Shown: in pieces, positions 1-7,769 of the stretch
How positions within the stretch are numbered: position 1 is the first letter of the stretch
Layout of the letters: each line of letters starts with the position of its first letter
Source of the DNA: SIG565 sp045647785
Lineage (GTDB): Bacteria > Bacillota > Clostridia > Oscillospirales > Acutalibacteraceae
NCBI GenBank assembly: GCA_045647785.1
Contig: JAZRMU010000049.1
Coordinates: forward strand, 1 to 33,955
Direction of reading: 5' to 3'
Length of the DNA: 33,955 nt
Notes under the pieces: model-generated
Databases searched by the model: none
The model's input: only the letters and a program-made list of their open reading frames with translations
Told to the model about the DNA's origin: nothing
Program-made: the position numbers and the translations under genes

Positions 1-103
1 CATTTTCTCGTCCTATTTCTTGCGCACGCTGATTTCCGTATTCAAACATATCGCGAATTACGGAACGAACCTGCCCTAATTTCAACATATCTTTTGAAAA
101 CAT
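1..103 (-). CDS. PLP-dependent class I/II aminotransferase, N-terminal fragment (runs off window)
   Basis: Only the first 34 codons lie in the window; the gene continues beyond base 1. The protein begins MFSKDMLKLGQVRSVIRDMF and continues with a Glu-Tyr-Gly segment. This resembles the N-terminal helix of clostridial pyridoxal-phosphate aminotransferases of the aspartate-aminotransferase fold, which lies ahead of the substrate-binding region. The ATG at 103-101 follows a GGGG-type ribosome binding site and a well-formed promoter at 135-163. No catalytic residue is visible, so the family call rests on the N-terminal pattern alone and the substrate cannot be assigned. Confidence 0.6.
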   Translation of the reverse strand, partial: MFSKDMLKLGQVRSVIRDMFEYGNQRAQEIGREN

Positions 104-134
104 AATATTACCCCATTTAGTATTATAATATTTA

Positions 135-163
135 AGTATACTACTTGAGTTTCGTATTGTCAA
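135..163 (-). promoter_or_regulatory. Sigma-A-type promoter of the aminotransferase gene
   Basis: Reading the minus strand, TTGACA (163-158) and TATACT (140-135) are separated by 17 bp. They lie about 30 bp upstream of the aminotransferase start. Confidence 0.75.
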
Positions 164-197
164 TAAAAGTATTATTGCAATATTTTATGATACCATA

Positions 198-226
198 TTG
201 ACATAATTACTTAAAAATATTAAAAT
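198..226 (+). promoter_or_regulatory. Sigma-A-type promoter of the phospho-sugar mutase gene
   Basis: TTGACA (198-203), a 17-bp spacer and TAAAAT (221-226) lie about 30 bp before the mutase ATG. This promoter is divergent from the aminotransferase promoter in the same 155-bp intergenic space. Confidence 0.7.
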
Positions 227-258
227 GTAAATAGAAATATAAACTGGAGGTCGAATAA

Positions 259-1965
259 ATGTATTCAAAAATTTTTAATAACTGGCTACAAAATGCAACC
301 GAAGACAGCGATTTGATAAAAGAACTTACCGAAATTAAGGATAAATCAGAGGAAATTTCCGACCGATTTTATACCGAGCTTGAATTTGGCACTGCAGGAC
401 TTCGCGGTGTTATAGGTGCCGGAACTAACAGAATGAATGTTTATACTGTCGGTCGTGCTTCAAAAGCTCTTGCATTATATGTAAAATCTGTAAACGCTAA
501 CGGTAGTGTTGCTATTGCCTACGATAGCAGAATTAAATCCGTGCTTTTTGCAAAGACAGCCGCAAGAGTAATTGCAGGCGAAGGCGTTAAGGTACATTTA
601 TACAAAGAGCTAGAACCCACCCCCATGCTATCATTTGCGGTTAGGTATTTAAAATGCGACGCCGGTATTGTTATAACTGCCAGCCACAATCCCGCTGAAT
701 ACAACGGATACAAGGCTTATGGCGCCGACGGTTGTCAGTTGCCTCCCGATGCTGCTGATAGTATTATGCAGCGTATGGCAAATATTGATTATTTTAAAGA
801 TGTTTGCTTTGACGATTTTGATGAACTAACTAACAAAGGGCTTATAAACTATATTGGTGAAGAAGTTATTGAAGCTTATTTAACCGAGGTTAAAAAGCAG
901 TCTTTTGCAGATGATAGCTATAATCTATCTGATTTCTCGGTAATTTATACCCCGCTTCACGGTACAGGTAATAAACCTGTAAGAGCCATTCTTGACCGAA
1001 TAGGAATAAAGAATGTTACTGTAGTACAAAGTCAGGAATTGCCCGATGGTAACTTCCCCACTTGCCCGTATCCAAACCCCGAAATTCGTCAGCCGTTTGA
1101 TAAAGCTCTTGAGCTATCAAAAACCGTTAAAGCTGATCTGATTTTAGCAACCGATCCCGATGCAGACCGTGTTGGAATCGCTGTTCTAAACGGAAACGAT
1201 GCAACTCTCGTTTCAGGTAATGATGTTGGTGTTTTGCTTCTAAACTATATCCTCGAAAGAAGAACAGAGCTTGGCATTTTACCTGAAAATCCAATTGCGG
1301 TTAAAACAATTGTTACTACCGAGATTTGCGGACTTATCGCTAAAAAATTTGGATGCAAATTAATTGATGTTTTAACCGGTTTTAAATTTATTGGTGAACA
1401 AATTGCTCTGCTTGAGGAGAAAGGTGAAGAAAACCGTTATATTTTAGGCTTTGAGGAAAGCTATGGCTATTTGCCCGGCAGTTATGTGCGCGATAAGGAT
1501 GCCGTTGCAGCATCAATGCTAATTTGTGAAATGGCAGCTTATTATAAGGCAAAAGGAATGAATCTGCTCGAAAAGCTTGAGGATATATTCAAAGAATACG
1601 GTTATTTTCTCAATGCCCAAAAAAGTTTTGCTTTTGCAGGTCAAACTGGTATGCTCGCTATGAAAGCGCTTATGGATAATCTTCGAGCTAACCCACCGAA
1701 AGAATTTGCAGGATATAAGGTTAATAAGATTTTTGACTATGGCACATCCATTTCCTACGATATTATAAATTCGACCAGCGAAGCTATAACACTACCTAAG
1801 TCAAATGTAATTGTATATTTCCTAGAAGATAACAGTAAGGTAGTTTTCCGTCCTTCAGGAACAGAGCCCAAGGTTAAACTTTATCTGGGTTGCGTTGCCG
1901 AAAGTCGCGACATTGCCGAGAAAAAAATTGCAGAAATCATTGAATGCGCACAGAAAATTTTCTAA
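259..1965 (+). CDS. pgcA: Phospho-sugar mutase (alpha-phosphoglucomutase/phosphomannomutase family)
   Basis: 568-residue member of the alpha-D-phosphohexomutase superfamily, which moves phosphate between C1 and C6 of hexose phosphates and so links glycolysis to UDP-glucose and envelope precursors in the cytosol. The phosphoserine loop TASHNPAEYNGYK has its Ser near residue 142. The metal loop DPDADR is at about 299-304, the sugar-binding GFEESYGY follows, and the phosphate-binding RPSGTEPK starts near 531. These are the four signature elements in the right order, and the length fits PgcA-type enzymes (about 570-580). The ATG follows GGAGG. The gene stands alone, with its own promoter and a terminator at 1968-1997. 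Sugar specificity (glucose or mannose) cannot be read from sequence. Confidence 0.93.
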   Translation: MYSKIFNNWLQNATEDSDLIKELTEIKDKSEEISDRFYTELEFGTAGLRGVIGAGTNRMNVYTVGRASKALALYVKSVNANGSVAIAYDSRIKSVLFAKTAARVIAGEGVKVHLYKELEPTPMLSFAVRYLKCDAGIVITASHNPAEYNGYKAYGADGCQLPPDAADSIMQRMANIDYFKDVCFDDFDELTNKGLINYIGEEVIEAYLTEVKKQSFADDSYNLSDFSVIYTPLHGTGNKPVRAILDRIGIKNVTVVQSQELPDGNFPTCPYPNPEIRQPFDKALELSKTVKADLILATDPDADRVGIAVLNGNDATLVSGNDVGVLLLNYILERRTELGILPENPIAVKTIVTTEICGLIAKKFGCKLIDVLTGFKFIGEQIALLEEKGEENRYILGFEESYGYLPGSYVRDKDAVAASMLICEMAAYYKAKGMNLLEKLEDIFKEYGYFLNAQKSFAFAGQTGMLAMKALMDNLRANPPKEFAGYKVNKIFDYGTSISYDIINSTSEAITLPKSNVIVYFLEDNSKVVFRPSGTEPKVKLYLGCVAESRDIAEKKIAEIIECAQKIF

Positions 1966-1967
1966 AT

Positions 1968-1997
1968 AAAAAACACCCCGAATTAGGGGTGTTTTTT
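1968..1997. terminator. Bidirectional intrinsic terminator between pgcA and ptsH
   Basis: A 12-bp stem (AAAAAACACCCC / GGGGTGTTTTTT) with a 6-base loop gives U-runs on both strands. It sits between the convergent mutase and HPr genes. Confidence 0.9.
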
Positions 1998-2012
1998 ATT
2001 TTATAAACATTA

Positions 2013-2276
2013 TTATTCAGCAAAGCCGGAATTAACAAGGTTGATTAAAGAATCTACAGCATCCTTTTCATCTACGCCATCTGCAATGATGCGAATTTCG
2101 GTATTACCTAAAATACCAAGTGATAAAACACCGAGAAGGCTCTTTGCGTTTACTCTACGCTCCTCTTTCTCAACCCAGATGGATGACTTAAATTCGTTTG
2201 CTTTTTGAATAAAGAAAGTTGCGGGACGGGCATGTAGACCTACCTGATTCTGAACTACTACTTCTTTAACGCACAT
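2013..2276 (-). CDS. ptsH: Phosphocarrier protein HPr
   Basis: 87-residue HPr-family protein, the phosphate relay between Enzyme I and sugar-specific Enzyme II of the PTS. His15 lies in GLHARPA, the site phosphorylated by Enzyme I. Ser46 lies in NAKSLLGVLSL, the site HPr kinase/phosphorylase uses for carbon catabolite control in Firmicutes. Both positions match canonical numbering exactly, which argues against Crh, where His15 is replaced. The ATG follows AAAGGAG. No ptsI gene is adjacent. It has its own promoter (2313-2340) and a terminator shared with the convergent mutase gene. Confidence 0.93.
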   Translation of the reverse strand: MCVKEVVVQNQVGLHARPATFFIQKANEFKSSIWVEKEERRVNAKSLLGVLSLGILGNTEIRIIADGVDEKDAVDSLINLVNSGFAE

Positions 2277-2312
2277 TTTGATAACTCCTTTTGAATTTTT
2301 AATTCTATTATT

Positions 2313-2340
2313 ATTATATTCATCGGAGGTTTTAAGTCAA
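2313..2340 (-). promoter_or_regulatory. Promoter of ptsH
   Basis: On the minus strand, TTGACT (2340-2335), a 16-bp spacer and TATAAT (2318-2313) lie just upstream of the HPr ribosome binding site. Confidence 0.65.
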
Positions 2341-2444
2341 CATATCACAATAAACTTCTATTTTTGCAACAAAGCGTAACAAAAACTTATCCACATTTTT
2401 GGTAATTTTGACATATAATATCCACCGATTTAATATGTAGTGCA

Positions 2445-3191
2445 CTATATTTCGTGTTCGTCTCCTTTCAGAGACGCAATATACTTAATATCATTCTTTG
2501 AAAGTTCTGCCTTACCGAGCATATCCGGTCGTCGATTTAAGGTTTCCTCTATTGACTTTTCTCGACGCCATTTTGCAATATTTGCGTGGTGTCCTGATAA
2601 AAGCACCTCCGGCACTTCCCTATTCCTCCAAACTGCGGGTTTTGTGTATTGCGGATATTCGAGTAAACCTGCAAAATGGCTTTCCTCCTCAAAGCAAATA
2701 TCCTCGCTTAAAACCTCGGGCAGCATTCTGCAAACGGCATCAGCAACCGTTAATGCAGGAAGCTCGCCACCAGTCAGCACAAAATCTCCAATAGAAATTT
2801 CGCAGTCAACAATTTCATCAATTACTCTTTCGTCAATACCCTCATAATGACCGCACAAAAGTACAATATGCTCTTTTTGTGATAATAAGACAGCATCACC
2901 TTGATTAAATGTTTTGCCCTTTGGAGAAAGATAAATTAAATAAGGTTTTTCCTCACCTTCACTAAAAAGGCTCATATAGGCGTTATAAATTGGCTCTGCC
3001 GCCATAATCATACCCATGCCGCCACCATATGGCGTATCGTCAACCTTATTGTGTTTGTTTCCAGAAAAATCGCGTATATTAATGCAGTTTATTTCTACCT
3101 TACCCGCCTTTCTAGCGCGACCGATAATGCTCTCTGAAACAACTGCTTCACACATTTCCGGGAAAAGTGTTAGAATATCAATTCTCATCAT
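2445..3191 (-). CDS. trmD: tRNA (guanine37-N1)-methyltransferase
   Basis: 248-residue SPOUT-class enzyme that adds N1-methyl to G37 of tRNAs reading codons that begin with C, including Pro and some Leu and Arg tRNAs, and so prevents +1 frameshifting. The N-terminus MMRIDILTLFPEMC is typical. The deep-trefoil-knot SAM site is represented by LLCGHYEGIDERVID and SIGDFVLTGGELPALTVAD. The ATG pair at 3191/3188 follows AAAGGA inside rimM, and the two genes overlap by 14 bp, so translation is probably coupled. It is the last gene of the ylxM-ffh operon. The usual next gene, rplS, is absent, and no intrinsic terminator is evident after it. Confidence 0.97.
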   Translation of the reverse strand: MMRIDILTLFPEMCEAVVSESIIGRARKAGKVEINCINIRDFSGNKHNKVDDTPYGGGMGMIMAAEPIYNAYMSLFSEGEEKPYLIYLSPKGKTFNQGDAVLLSQKEHIVLLCGHYEGIDERVIDEIVDCEISIGDFVLTGGELPALTVADAVCRMLPEVLSEDICFEEESHFAGLLEYPQYTKPAVWRNREVPEVLLSGHHANIAKWRREKSIEETLNRRPDMLGKAELSKNDIKYIASLKGDEHEI

Positions 3192-3690
3192 CGAAAATTC
3201 CTTTCAAGGGTGTTATTTCAATAATTTCCGATTCAACATTCACACAACTTACAACGCTTGGAATTACGGGAATTAAGTATTCCTTATCTCCATTTTTAAT
3301 ATGCCAAACATCATTAGCACCCGTTGCCGAAACTTCAGAAATTTTACCGTAAACAGTACCATTATCTTTATCAATCACCTTACAGCCGATGATATCTTGA
3401 ATAAAGTAACTGCCCTTTTCAATTTTAAGGTCCCCTCGCTTTGCGAACAGGATTTTACCTCGCAATTTCTCGGCACCCTCTATTGAATCAACACCTTTAA
3501 TTTGAGCAATAAAAACATTACCGTTTTCAGCAATTCGACCGATTCCTACCGAACCGTTTCCCATATTGTCGATATAAAGCGTTTTTATGTCCGCTAGAAT
3601 CGATAAATTATCGCACCAGGGTTGGATGCGCACCATTCCACGAACGCCGTGTGTACCAACAATTTTCCCTATTTCTAAATATTCTTTCAT
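3178..3690 (-). CDS. rimM: 16S rRNA processing/maturation factor RimM
   Basis: 170-residue protein with an N-terminal RimM beta-barrel (IGKIVGTHGVRGMVRIQP) and a C-terminal PRC-barrel (SYFIQDIIGCKVIDKDNG onward, ending in PLKGIFDDEN). RimM binds ribosomal protein S19 and helps mature the 30S head domain. Length and order match the family (about 170). The start ATG has only a weak AGG upstream. It overlaps trmD and follows khpA after an 80-bp spacer that holds two hairpins, so its expression may be set apart from that of the upstream genes. Confidence 0.95.
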   Translation of the reverse strand: MKEYLEIGKIVGTHGVRGMVRIQPWCDNLSILADIKTLYIDNMGNGSVGIGRIAENGNVFIAQIKGVDSIEGAEKLRGKILFAKRGDLKIEKGSYFIQDIIGCKVIDKDNGTVYGKISEVSATGANDVWHIKNGDKEYLIPVIPSVVSCVNVESEIIEITPLKGIFDDEN

Positions 3691-3710
3691 ATAAATACCT
3701 ATATATTAAT

Positions 3711-3766
3711 ACCCCCAAAATGTATTGGGGGTAAAGTTGTTTTTTTAAGGGCTGAAAAATCAGCCC
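3711..3766. promoter_or_regulatory. Two tandem hairpins in the khpA-rimM spacer
   Basis: One stem pairs ACCCCCAA (3711-3718) with TTGGGGGT (3725-3732). A second pairs GGGCTG (3749-3754) with CAGCCC (3761-3766). In the minus-strand transcript neither is followed by a clean U-run, so they look more like processing or attenuating structures than full terminators. Function is inferred only from structure and position. Confidence 0.4.
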
Positions 3767-3770
3767 AAAA

Positions 3771-4004
3771 TTAGTCGATTTCTACAGAAATCCTTGTGTT
3801 GTTTCTGGTAGCAGCAGCGCGCATTACAACGCGTATAGCTTTAGCAATTCGGCCTTGCTTACCAATAACTCTACCCATATCGGTTTCGTCAACATGGAGG
3901 TGATATACCTCAACGCCCTCCTCATTAGGCTCGTCAACAGTAACGCTAACTGCCTCGGGCTTTTCAACTAGACCTTGAGCAAGAGAAACAAGAAGCTCTT
4001 TCAT
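3771..4004 (-). CDS. khpA: KH-domain RNA-binding protein KhpA
   Basis: 77-residue single KH-domain protein (YlqC/KhpA family). In Gram-positives this protein pairs with KhpB/Jag as an RNA chaperone linked to cell elongation. The GXXG RNA-binding loop is visible as VIGKQGRIAKAIR. The ATG at 4004 is chosen because GGAGG sits 8 bases ahead of it. An in-frame TTG at 4019 lies on that ribosome binding site and is unlikely to be the start. Position between rpsP and rimM is the standard Firmicutes arrangement. Confidence 0.93.
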   Translation of the reverse strand: MKELLVSLAQGLVEKPEAVSVTVDEPNEEGVEVYHLHVDETDMGRVIGKQGRIAKAIRVVMRAAATRNNTRISVEID

Positions 4005-4030
4005 AATTAAATCCTCCAAAATACTGTAAA

Positions 4031-4273
4031 TTAAAGAACGCCGTTCTTCTTAAGCAGAGCCTTAACAGTATCGGTAGGCTGAGCGCCATTAGCAATCCAC
4101 TTCTTTGCCTTGTCAGCATCAATGTTTACGATTGCGGGCTCTTTTGTAGAATCATAATAACCGATTTCCTCGATGAAACGACCGTCTCTCGGATATCTAG
4201 AATCTGCAACAACAACGCGATAGAACGGAGCCTTTTTAGCACCCATACGACGAAGTCTGATTTTTACTGCCAT
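4031..4273 (-). CDS. rpsP: 30S ribosomal protein S16
   Basis: 80-residue S16, an early-assembly protein of the 30S body that binds 16S rRNA. The N-terminus AVKIRLRRMGAKKAPFYRVV is the family signature, followed by DSRYPRDGRFIEEIGYYD. The length is typical for the short bacterial form. The ATG follows GGAGGTG. It sits between ffh and khpA in the SRP/ribosome operon. Confidence 0.98.
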   Translation of the reverse strand: MAVKIRLRRMGAKKAPFYRVVVADSRYPRDGRFIEEIGYYDSTKEPAIVNIDADKAKKWIANGAQPTDTVKALLKKNGVL

Positions 4274-4322
4274 TTACTACACCTCCAATAAAAATAATAA
4301 TTATTTATAAAAGAATAATCTT

Positions 4323-5666
4323 CTAAAAACCAAATTTACCGGGCATTCCAAAGCCTCTGCCGAAGCCTTTTTTACCCTTTTTAGAATTCATTTGCTTCAT
4401 CATTTTTTTCATTTGCTCGTACTGACGAAGCAAGCGATTAACCTCTTCAACACTAGTTCCCGAGCCGGCTGCAATTCGTTTGCGGCGAGAGCCGTTAATT
4501 ATATCGGGTTTTGCGCGTTCGCGCTTGGTCATTGAAGTGATTATAGCCTCTATTCGATACATCTGCCTGTCATCAATATCAACATCTCGAAGCTGTTTTT
4601 CCATACCCGGAACCATAGAAAGCACACTTTTTAATGATCCCATTTTTTTAATTTGACGGAACTGATCAAGCAGGTCGTTCATATCAAACTTGTTTTCGGC
4701 CATACGCCTTGCAGTTTCCTCTGCCTGCTTTTCATCGATTTCGCTTTCTACTTTTTCAATTAAAGAAAGGACATCGCCCATACCGAGAATACGCGAAGCC
4801 ATTCGGTCGGGATGAAACTCATCGAAGTCATCAATCTTTTCGCCAACACCGGTGAAAATTATCGGCTTACCTGTAACTGCCCTGACAGAAAGTGCAGCAC
4901 CACCGCGAGTATCACCGTCAAGCTTGGTCAAAATTACGCCATCGATTTCAAGCTGTTCGTTAAAGGCTTTTGCAATATTAACTGCGTCCTGACCAATCAT
5001 AGAGTCAACCACAAGCAAAATATTGTTAACCTCGACAGTTTTTGTAATAGTCGAAAGCTCTTCCATTAAAACTTCATCAATATGCAGGCGACCTGCAGTA
5101 TCAAGAATTACAAAATCATTGCCGTAATCTCTTGCCATTTTAACAGCCTCGAGAGCGGTTTTGGGAGGCGACTGTGTTCCTTTTTCAAAAACGGTAACAC
5201 CAATAGCTTCGCCTAAAACCTTTAACTGGTCAATAGCAGCAGGACGATAAATATCGCAAGCAACAAGCATTGGTCTGTGTCCCTGCGTCTTTAAGAATTT
5301 AGCGAGCTTTGCAGCGTGAGTGGTTTTACCAGAACCCTGTAAACCGCACAGCATTATAACCGTAGGTATCCTTGATGCGGTTTTTAGGCGCGTTTGTGAG
5401 CTACCCATAAGCGCTGTTAGCTCATCTCTAACAAGCTTAACTACCATTTGCGGTGCTGTAAGACTCTCAAGCACCTTTTCGCCAATACATTTCTCAGTTA
5501 ACGAATTTGTAAAATCCTTCGCAACCTTATAGTTAACATCAGCCTCAAGGAGTGCTAGGCGCACTTCGCGCATTGCCGACTTAACATCGCTTTCGGTTAA
5601 CTTACCTTTAGAGCGAAGCTTCTTAAACACAGCAGATAATTTGTCAGATAGATTATCAAATGCCAA
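4323..5666 (-). CDS. ffh: Signal recognition particle GTPase Ffh (SRP54)
   Basis: About 447 residues. Ffh binds signal sequences of nascent membrane and secreted proteins together with 4.5S/scRNA and docks with FtsY. An N domain comes first, then the G domain: GLQGSGKTTHAAKLA (P-loop), DTAGR, TKLDGDTRGG. A Met-rich M domain follows, ending in a Gly/Lys/Phe tail. The likely start is TTG at 5666, giving (M)AFDNLSDKL, which matches the family N-terminus and lies 8 bases after AGGAG. An upstream in-frame GTG at 5675 is almost on that ribosome binding site. The ylxM stop codon TAG forms part of the same site, so the two genes are tightly coupled. Confidence 0.97.
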   Translation of the reverse strand: MAFDNLSDKLSAVFKKLRSKGKLTESDVKSAMREVRLALLEADVNYKVAKDFTNSLTEKCIGEKVLESLTAPQMVVKLVRDELTALMGSSQTRLKTASRIPTVIMLCGLQGSGKTTHAAKLAKFLKTQGHRPMLVACDIYRPAAIDQLKVLGEAIGVTVFEKGTQSPPKTALEAVKMARDYGNDFVILDTAGRLHIDEVLMEELSTITKTVEVNNILLVVDSMIGQDAVNIAKAFNEQLEIDGVILTKLDGDTRGGAALSVRAVTGKPIIFTGVGEKIDDFDEFHPDRMASRILGMGDVLSLIEKVESEIDEKQAEETARRMAENKFDMNDLLDQFRQIKKMGSLKSVLSMVPGMEKQLRDVDIDDRQMYRIEAIITSMTKRERAKPDIINGSRRKRIAAGSGTSVEEVNRLLRQYEQMKKMMKQMNSKKGKKGFGRGFGMPGKFGF

Positions 5667-5677
5667 TTTCTTCACTC

Positions 5678-5980
5678 CTACAAATTATTAATTAATTCTT
5701 TAAGCTTTTTAACGGCGGGGTCATCGCTTTCAATCTCACCGGCAAGGCTCTTAAGCTCGTTGCTCTTTCCGGCAAAGCCCAGCTTTTCTTCATAATCACG
5801 AAGCTGTTGCTCGGTACGCTTAATAAAATCTCGTACACCCTGCCTTGTAATTCCGGTGTTTTCTGCAATTTCGGAAAGCGACAAATCAAGATTATAATAT
5901 GAATCGAAAATCTGTTTATGCTTATCAGATAAAATTTCCGAATAATAATCAAATAGAACAGAAAGTGAAAAATCCTTCAA
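5678..5980 (-). CDS. ylxM: YlxM-family (UPF0122) helix-turn-helix protein
   Basis: 100-residue helical protein with a sigma-70 region-4-like HTH: LSLSEIAENTGITRQGVRDF, preceded by a segment in which DSYYNLDLS is typical of the family. YlxM is nearly always encoded just ahead of ffh, and in streptococci it has been linked to SRP function. The start is TTG at 5980, placed after GAGGTG; there is no better ATG. It is the first gene of the ffh operon, directly behind the promoter at 6022-6050. Its precise role is not known from the sequence. Confidence 0.92.
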   Translation of the reverse strand: MKDFSLSVLFDYYSEILSDKHKQIFDSYYNLDLSLSEIAENTGITRQGVRDFIKRTEQQLRDYEEKLGFAGKSNELKSLAGEIESDDPAVKKLKELINNL

Positions 5981-6021
5981 ATTAACACCTCGCCTGCAAA
6001 GTAAAAAACTTTACAGTTGAT

Positions 6022-6050
6022 AGTATAACACATAAGAACAGTTCTGTCAA
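6022..6050 (-). promoter_or_regulatory. Promoter of the ylxM-ffh-rpsP-khpA-rimM-trmD operon
   Basis: On the minus strand, TTGACA (6050-6045), a 17-bp spacer and TATACT (6027-6022) lie about 40 bp upstream of ylxM. No ftsY, smc or rnc precedes it, unlike in Bacillus. Confidence 0.85.
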
Positions 6051-6076
6051 GTATTTTTCTTTACACAAAATTGGTC

Positions 6077-6105
6077 TTGAAAAACTAAATGACATATTAT
6101 ATAAT
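6077..6105 (+). promoter_or_regulatory. Promoter of the solute-binding lipoprotein gene
   Basis: TTGAAA (6077-6082), a 17-bp spacer and TATAAT (6100-6105) lie 27 bp before the ATG and diverge from the ylxM promoter. Confidence 0.75.
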
Positions 6106-6132
6106 CATAATATAAAGTTTAGGAGAATATGA

Positions 6133-7572
6133 ATGAAAAGATTTTTTGCAATTTTGCTTTCTATATTGTGTGTTATTCCTTTTGTTGGATGCGGCTCAAA
6201 ATCCGATTCCGCCATAATTTACTACGGAGTTAAAACACCGCCCACAACGGTTGACCCGCAATTGGCAGTTAGTGTAACAGAGCTTACTATAGTTAAGAAC
6301 ATTTACGAGGGTTTACTTCGAAATGATGCTGAAGGTAATCCTGTTCCCGCTGCTGCTACATACACAAAAAACGGGTTAATTTACAAATTTACAATATCTG
6401 AAAACGCATTTTGGAGCAATGGTGAAAAGGTTACAGCTGACGACTTTCTGTTTGGGCTCACAAGAGCGCTTTCCCCCGAAACAAAAGCCCCTGAGGCAAG
6501 CAGTTTGTTTGCGATAAAAAATGCTGAAAAATTCAATAAAGGTTATAGCAACGCGGCACTTGGTATTTCTGCCCCCGATGAAAACTCTTTAGTAATTGAA
6601 CTCGAATATGATGATAGCAATTTTCTTTCTGTTTTAACAACCGCAATAGCAATGCCATGCAACCGAAAATTTTTTAAAGAATGCATTGGTAAATACGGAA
6701 TGTCAGGTGAAACAGTTTTATCCAACGGTTCGTTCAAGCTCACAAAATGGTCAACCGAAGACTTTGCAATGAGATTGCACAAGAATAATAAATACATAGG
6801 TCATTTCCCCGCAAATTCTGCTGCGATTTTCTTATCTATTGATAAAAATGCAACCGTAATGGAGCGCTTAATTAAAAATAGCATTGATGTGGGAGAAATT
6901 GAAAGCAATGAAATTTCGGTTGCTAAACAAAAAGGACTATCCACGATTACTCTGCCCAACACTGTTTGGTTAATTAAATTCGGCAGCGGTTATTCAGAAA
7001 ATTTGAAAAATGCACTTGTTAGTTCCTTACAAATATATAATCCTGATTTTAAAAACGCAACAAACGGTATAACTCTTGCAAAAAATCTTTATCCTGATAT
7101 GTTCTCCACCGAGCTATTCGCCGATTTTTATAATTTAGATGATGCTAGATCAAGCTTTGAGAGTGAAATTAAGCTACTCCCAAATAAAAAGCTTCCTGCA
7201 TCCACAATTTATTATCAAAATGATGCCAATATAACCGAAATAATGAAGAGTATTGTCGGACATTGGCAGCAGCATTTAGGAGCATTTATTAATATAGAGC
7301 CCCTACAAAACAAAAGCTCAGTGTCGACTAAAGAAAGCGAATACAGTATTACTGTTTATAGCGAGTTAATTAATTCGCAAAACAAAATGAAATACGCCTC
7401 TTTTTTCAATGCGGAAAACACAGATAACTTAAAAAACCATATTATTAATGGTAGAATTTTCCCAATTGTATATTCTGGTACTATAATTTCATTTAACGAA
7501 AATCTTAAAAATATTGCTGCAAACGGCGATATTAACCTCATTGACTTCTCTTTTGTAAATAAAATGCAATAA
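6133..7572 (+). CDS. Oligopeptide-type ABC transporter solute-binding lipoprotein (SBP_bac_5 family)
   Basis: 479 residues. An N-terminal lipoprotein signal has lipobox FVGC with Cys20 as the acylated residue. The mature part contains hallmarks of the OppA/DppA fold: PPTTVDPQLA, NIYEGLLRND, ENAFWSNGEKVTADDFLFGL and SNGSFKLTKW. Such proteins capture peptides outside the membrane and deliver them to an ABC permease. No permease or ATPase genes are adjacent, so this is an orphan receptor that would need a transporter encoded elsewhere. It is somewhat shorter than classic OppA (about 530-550), with its C-terminal lobe less recognisable. The ligand cannot be predicted. AGGAG precedes the ATG. Confidence 0.88.
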   Translation: MKRFFAILLSILCVIPFVGCGSKSDSAIIYYGVKTPPTTVDPQLAVSVTELTIVKNIYEGLLRNDAEGNPVPAAATYTKNGLIYKFTISENAFWSNGEKVTADDFLFGLTRALSPETKAPEASSLFAIKNAEKFNKGYSNAALGISAPDENSLVIELEYDDSNFLSVLTTAIAMPCNRKFFKECIGKYGMSGETVLSNGSFKLTKWSTEDFAMRLHKNNKYIGHFPANSAAIFLSIDKNATVMERLIKNSIDVGEIESNEISVAKQKGLSTITLPNTVWLIKFGSGYSENLKNALVSSLQIYNPDFKNATNGITLAKNLYPDMFSTELFADFYNLDDARSSFESEIKLLPNKKLPASTIYYQNDANITEIMKSIVGHWQQHLGAFINIEPLQNKSSVSTKESEYSITVYSELINSQNKMKYASFFNAENTDNLKNHIINGRIFPIVYSGTIISFNENLKNIAANGDINLIDFSFVNKMQ

Positions 7573-7587
7573 TTTTAAAAATTTATC

Positions 7588-7616
7588 TTGCATTTTGAAA
7601 TGAAAGGTGTTATAAT
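7588..7616 (+). promoter_or_regulatory. Promoter of tRNA-Pro
   Basis: TTGCAT (7588-7593), a 17-bp spacer and TATAAT (7611-7616) end 12 bp before the mature tRNA. Confidence 0.8.
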
Positions 7617-7628
7617 AGCATTCGTTGA

Positions 7629-7706
7629 CCGGGTGTAGCTCAGTTTGGTATGAGCGCTTGAATGGGGTTCAAGAGGCCGCTAGTTCGACTCTAGTCACTC
7701 GGACCA
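7629..7706 (+). tRNA. tRNA-Pro (anticodon GGG), CCA encoded
   Basis: Full cloverleaf: acceptor CCGGGTG pairs with CACTCGG (one G-U), D stem GCTC/GAGC, and anticodon stem CTTGA/TCAAG around loop ATGGGGT, giving anticodon GGG. The T arm is GCTAG-TTCGACT-CTAGT. Discriminator A and an encoded CCA end at 7706. U33 and G37 are in place; G37 is the base TrmD methylates. The gene has its own promoter and is followed by a hairpin terminator. Confidence 0.95.
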
Positions 7707-7709
7707 AAT

Positions 7710-7736
7710 AAAGCCATAGCATTAGCTATGGCTTTT
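7710..7736 (+). terminator. Intrinsic terminator after tRNA-Pro
   Basis: An 11-bp stem (AAAGCCATAGC / GCTATGGCTTT) with a 4-base loop is followed by T-rich sequence 4 bp after the tRNA CCA end. Confidence 0.85.
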
Positions 7737-7769
7737 AATTTTTAATACATTATGTAAAGGTAGGATATA

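Noticed and set aside
2387..2395. Perfect DnaA-box 9-mer TTATCCACA upstream of ptsH
   Set aside because: It is a single copy with no cluster, no DnaA or DnaN genes nearby and no AT-rich unwinding element. One match in 34 kb of AT-rich DNA is not unexpected.
2440..2847. Plus-strand frame of 135 codons opposite trmD
   Set aside because: trmD motifs are unambiguous on the other strand; the antisense frame has low-complexity Ser-rich content and no start context.
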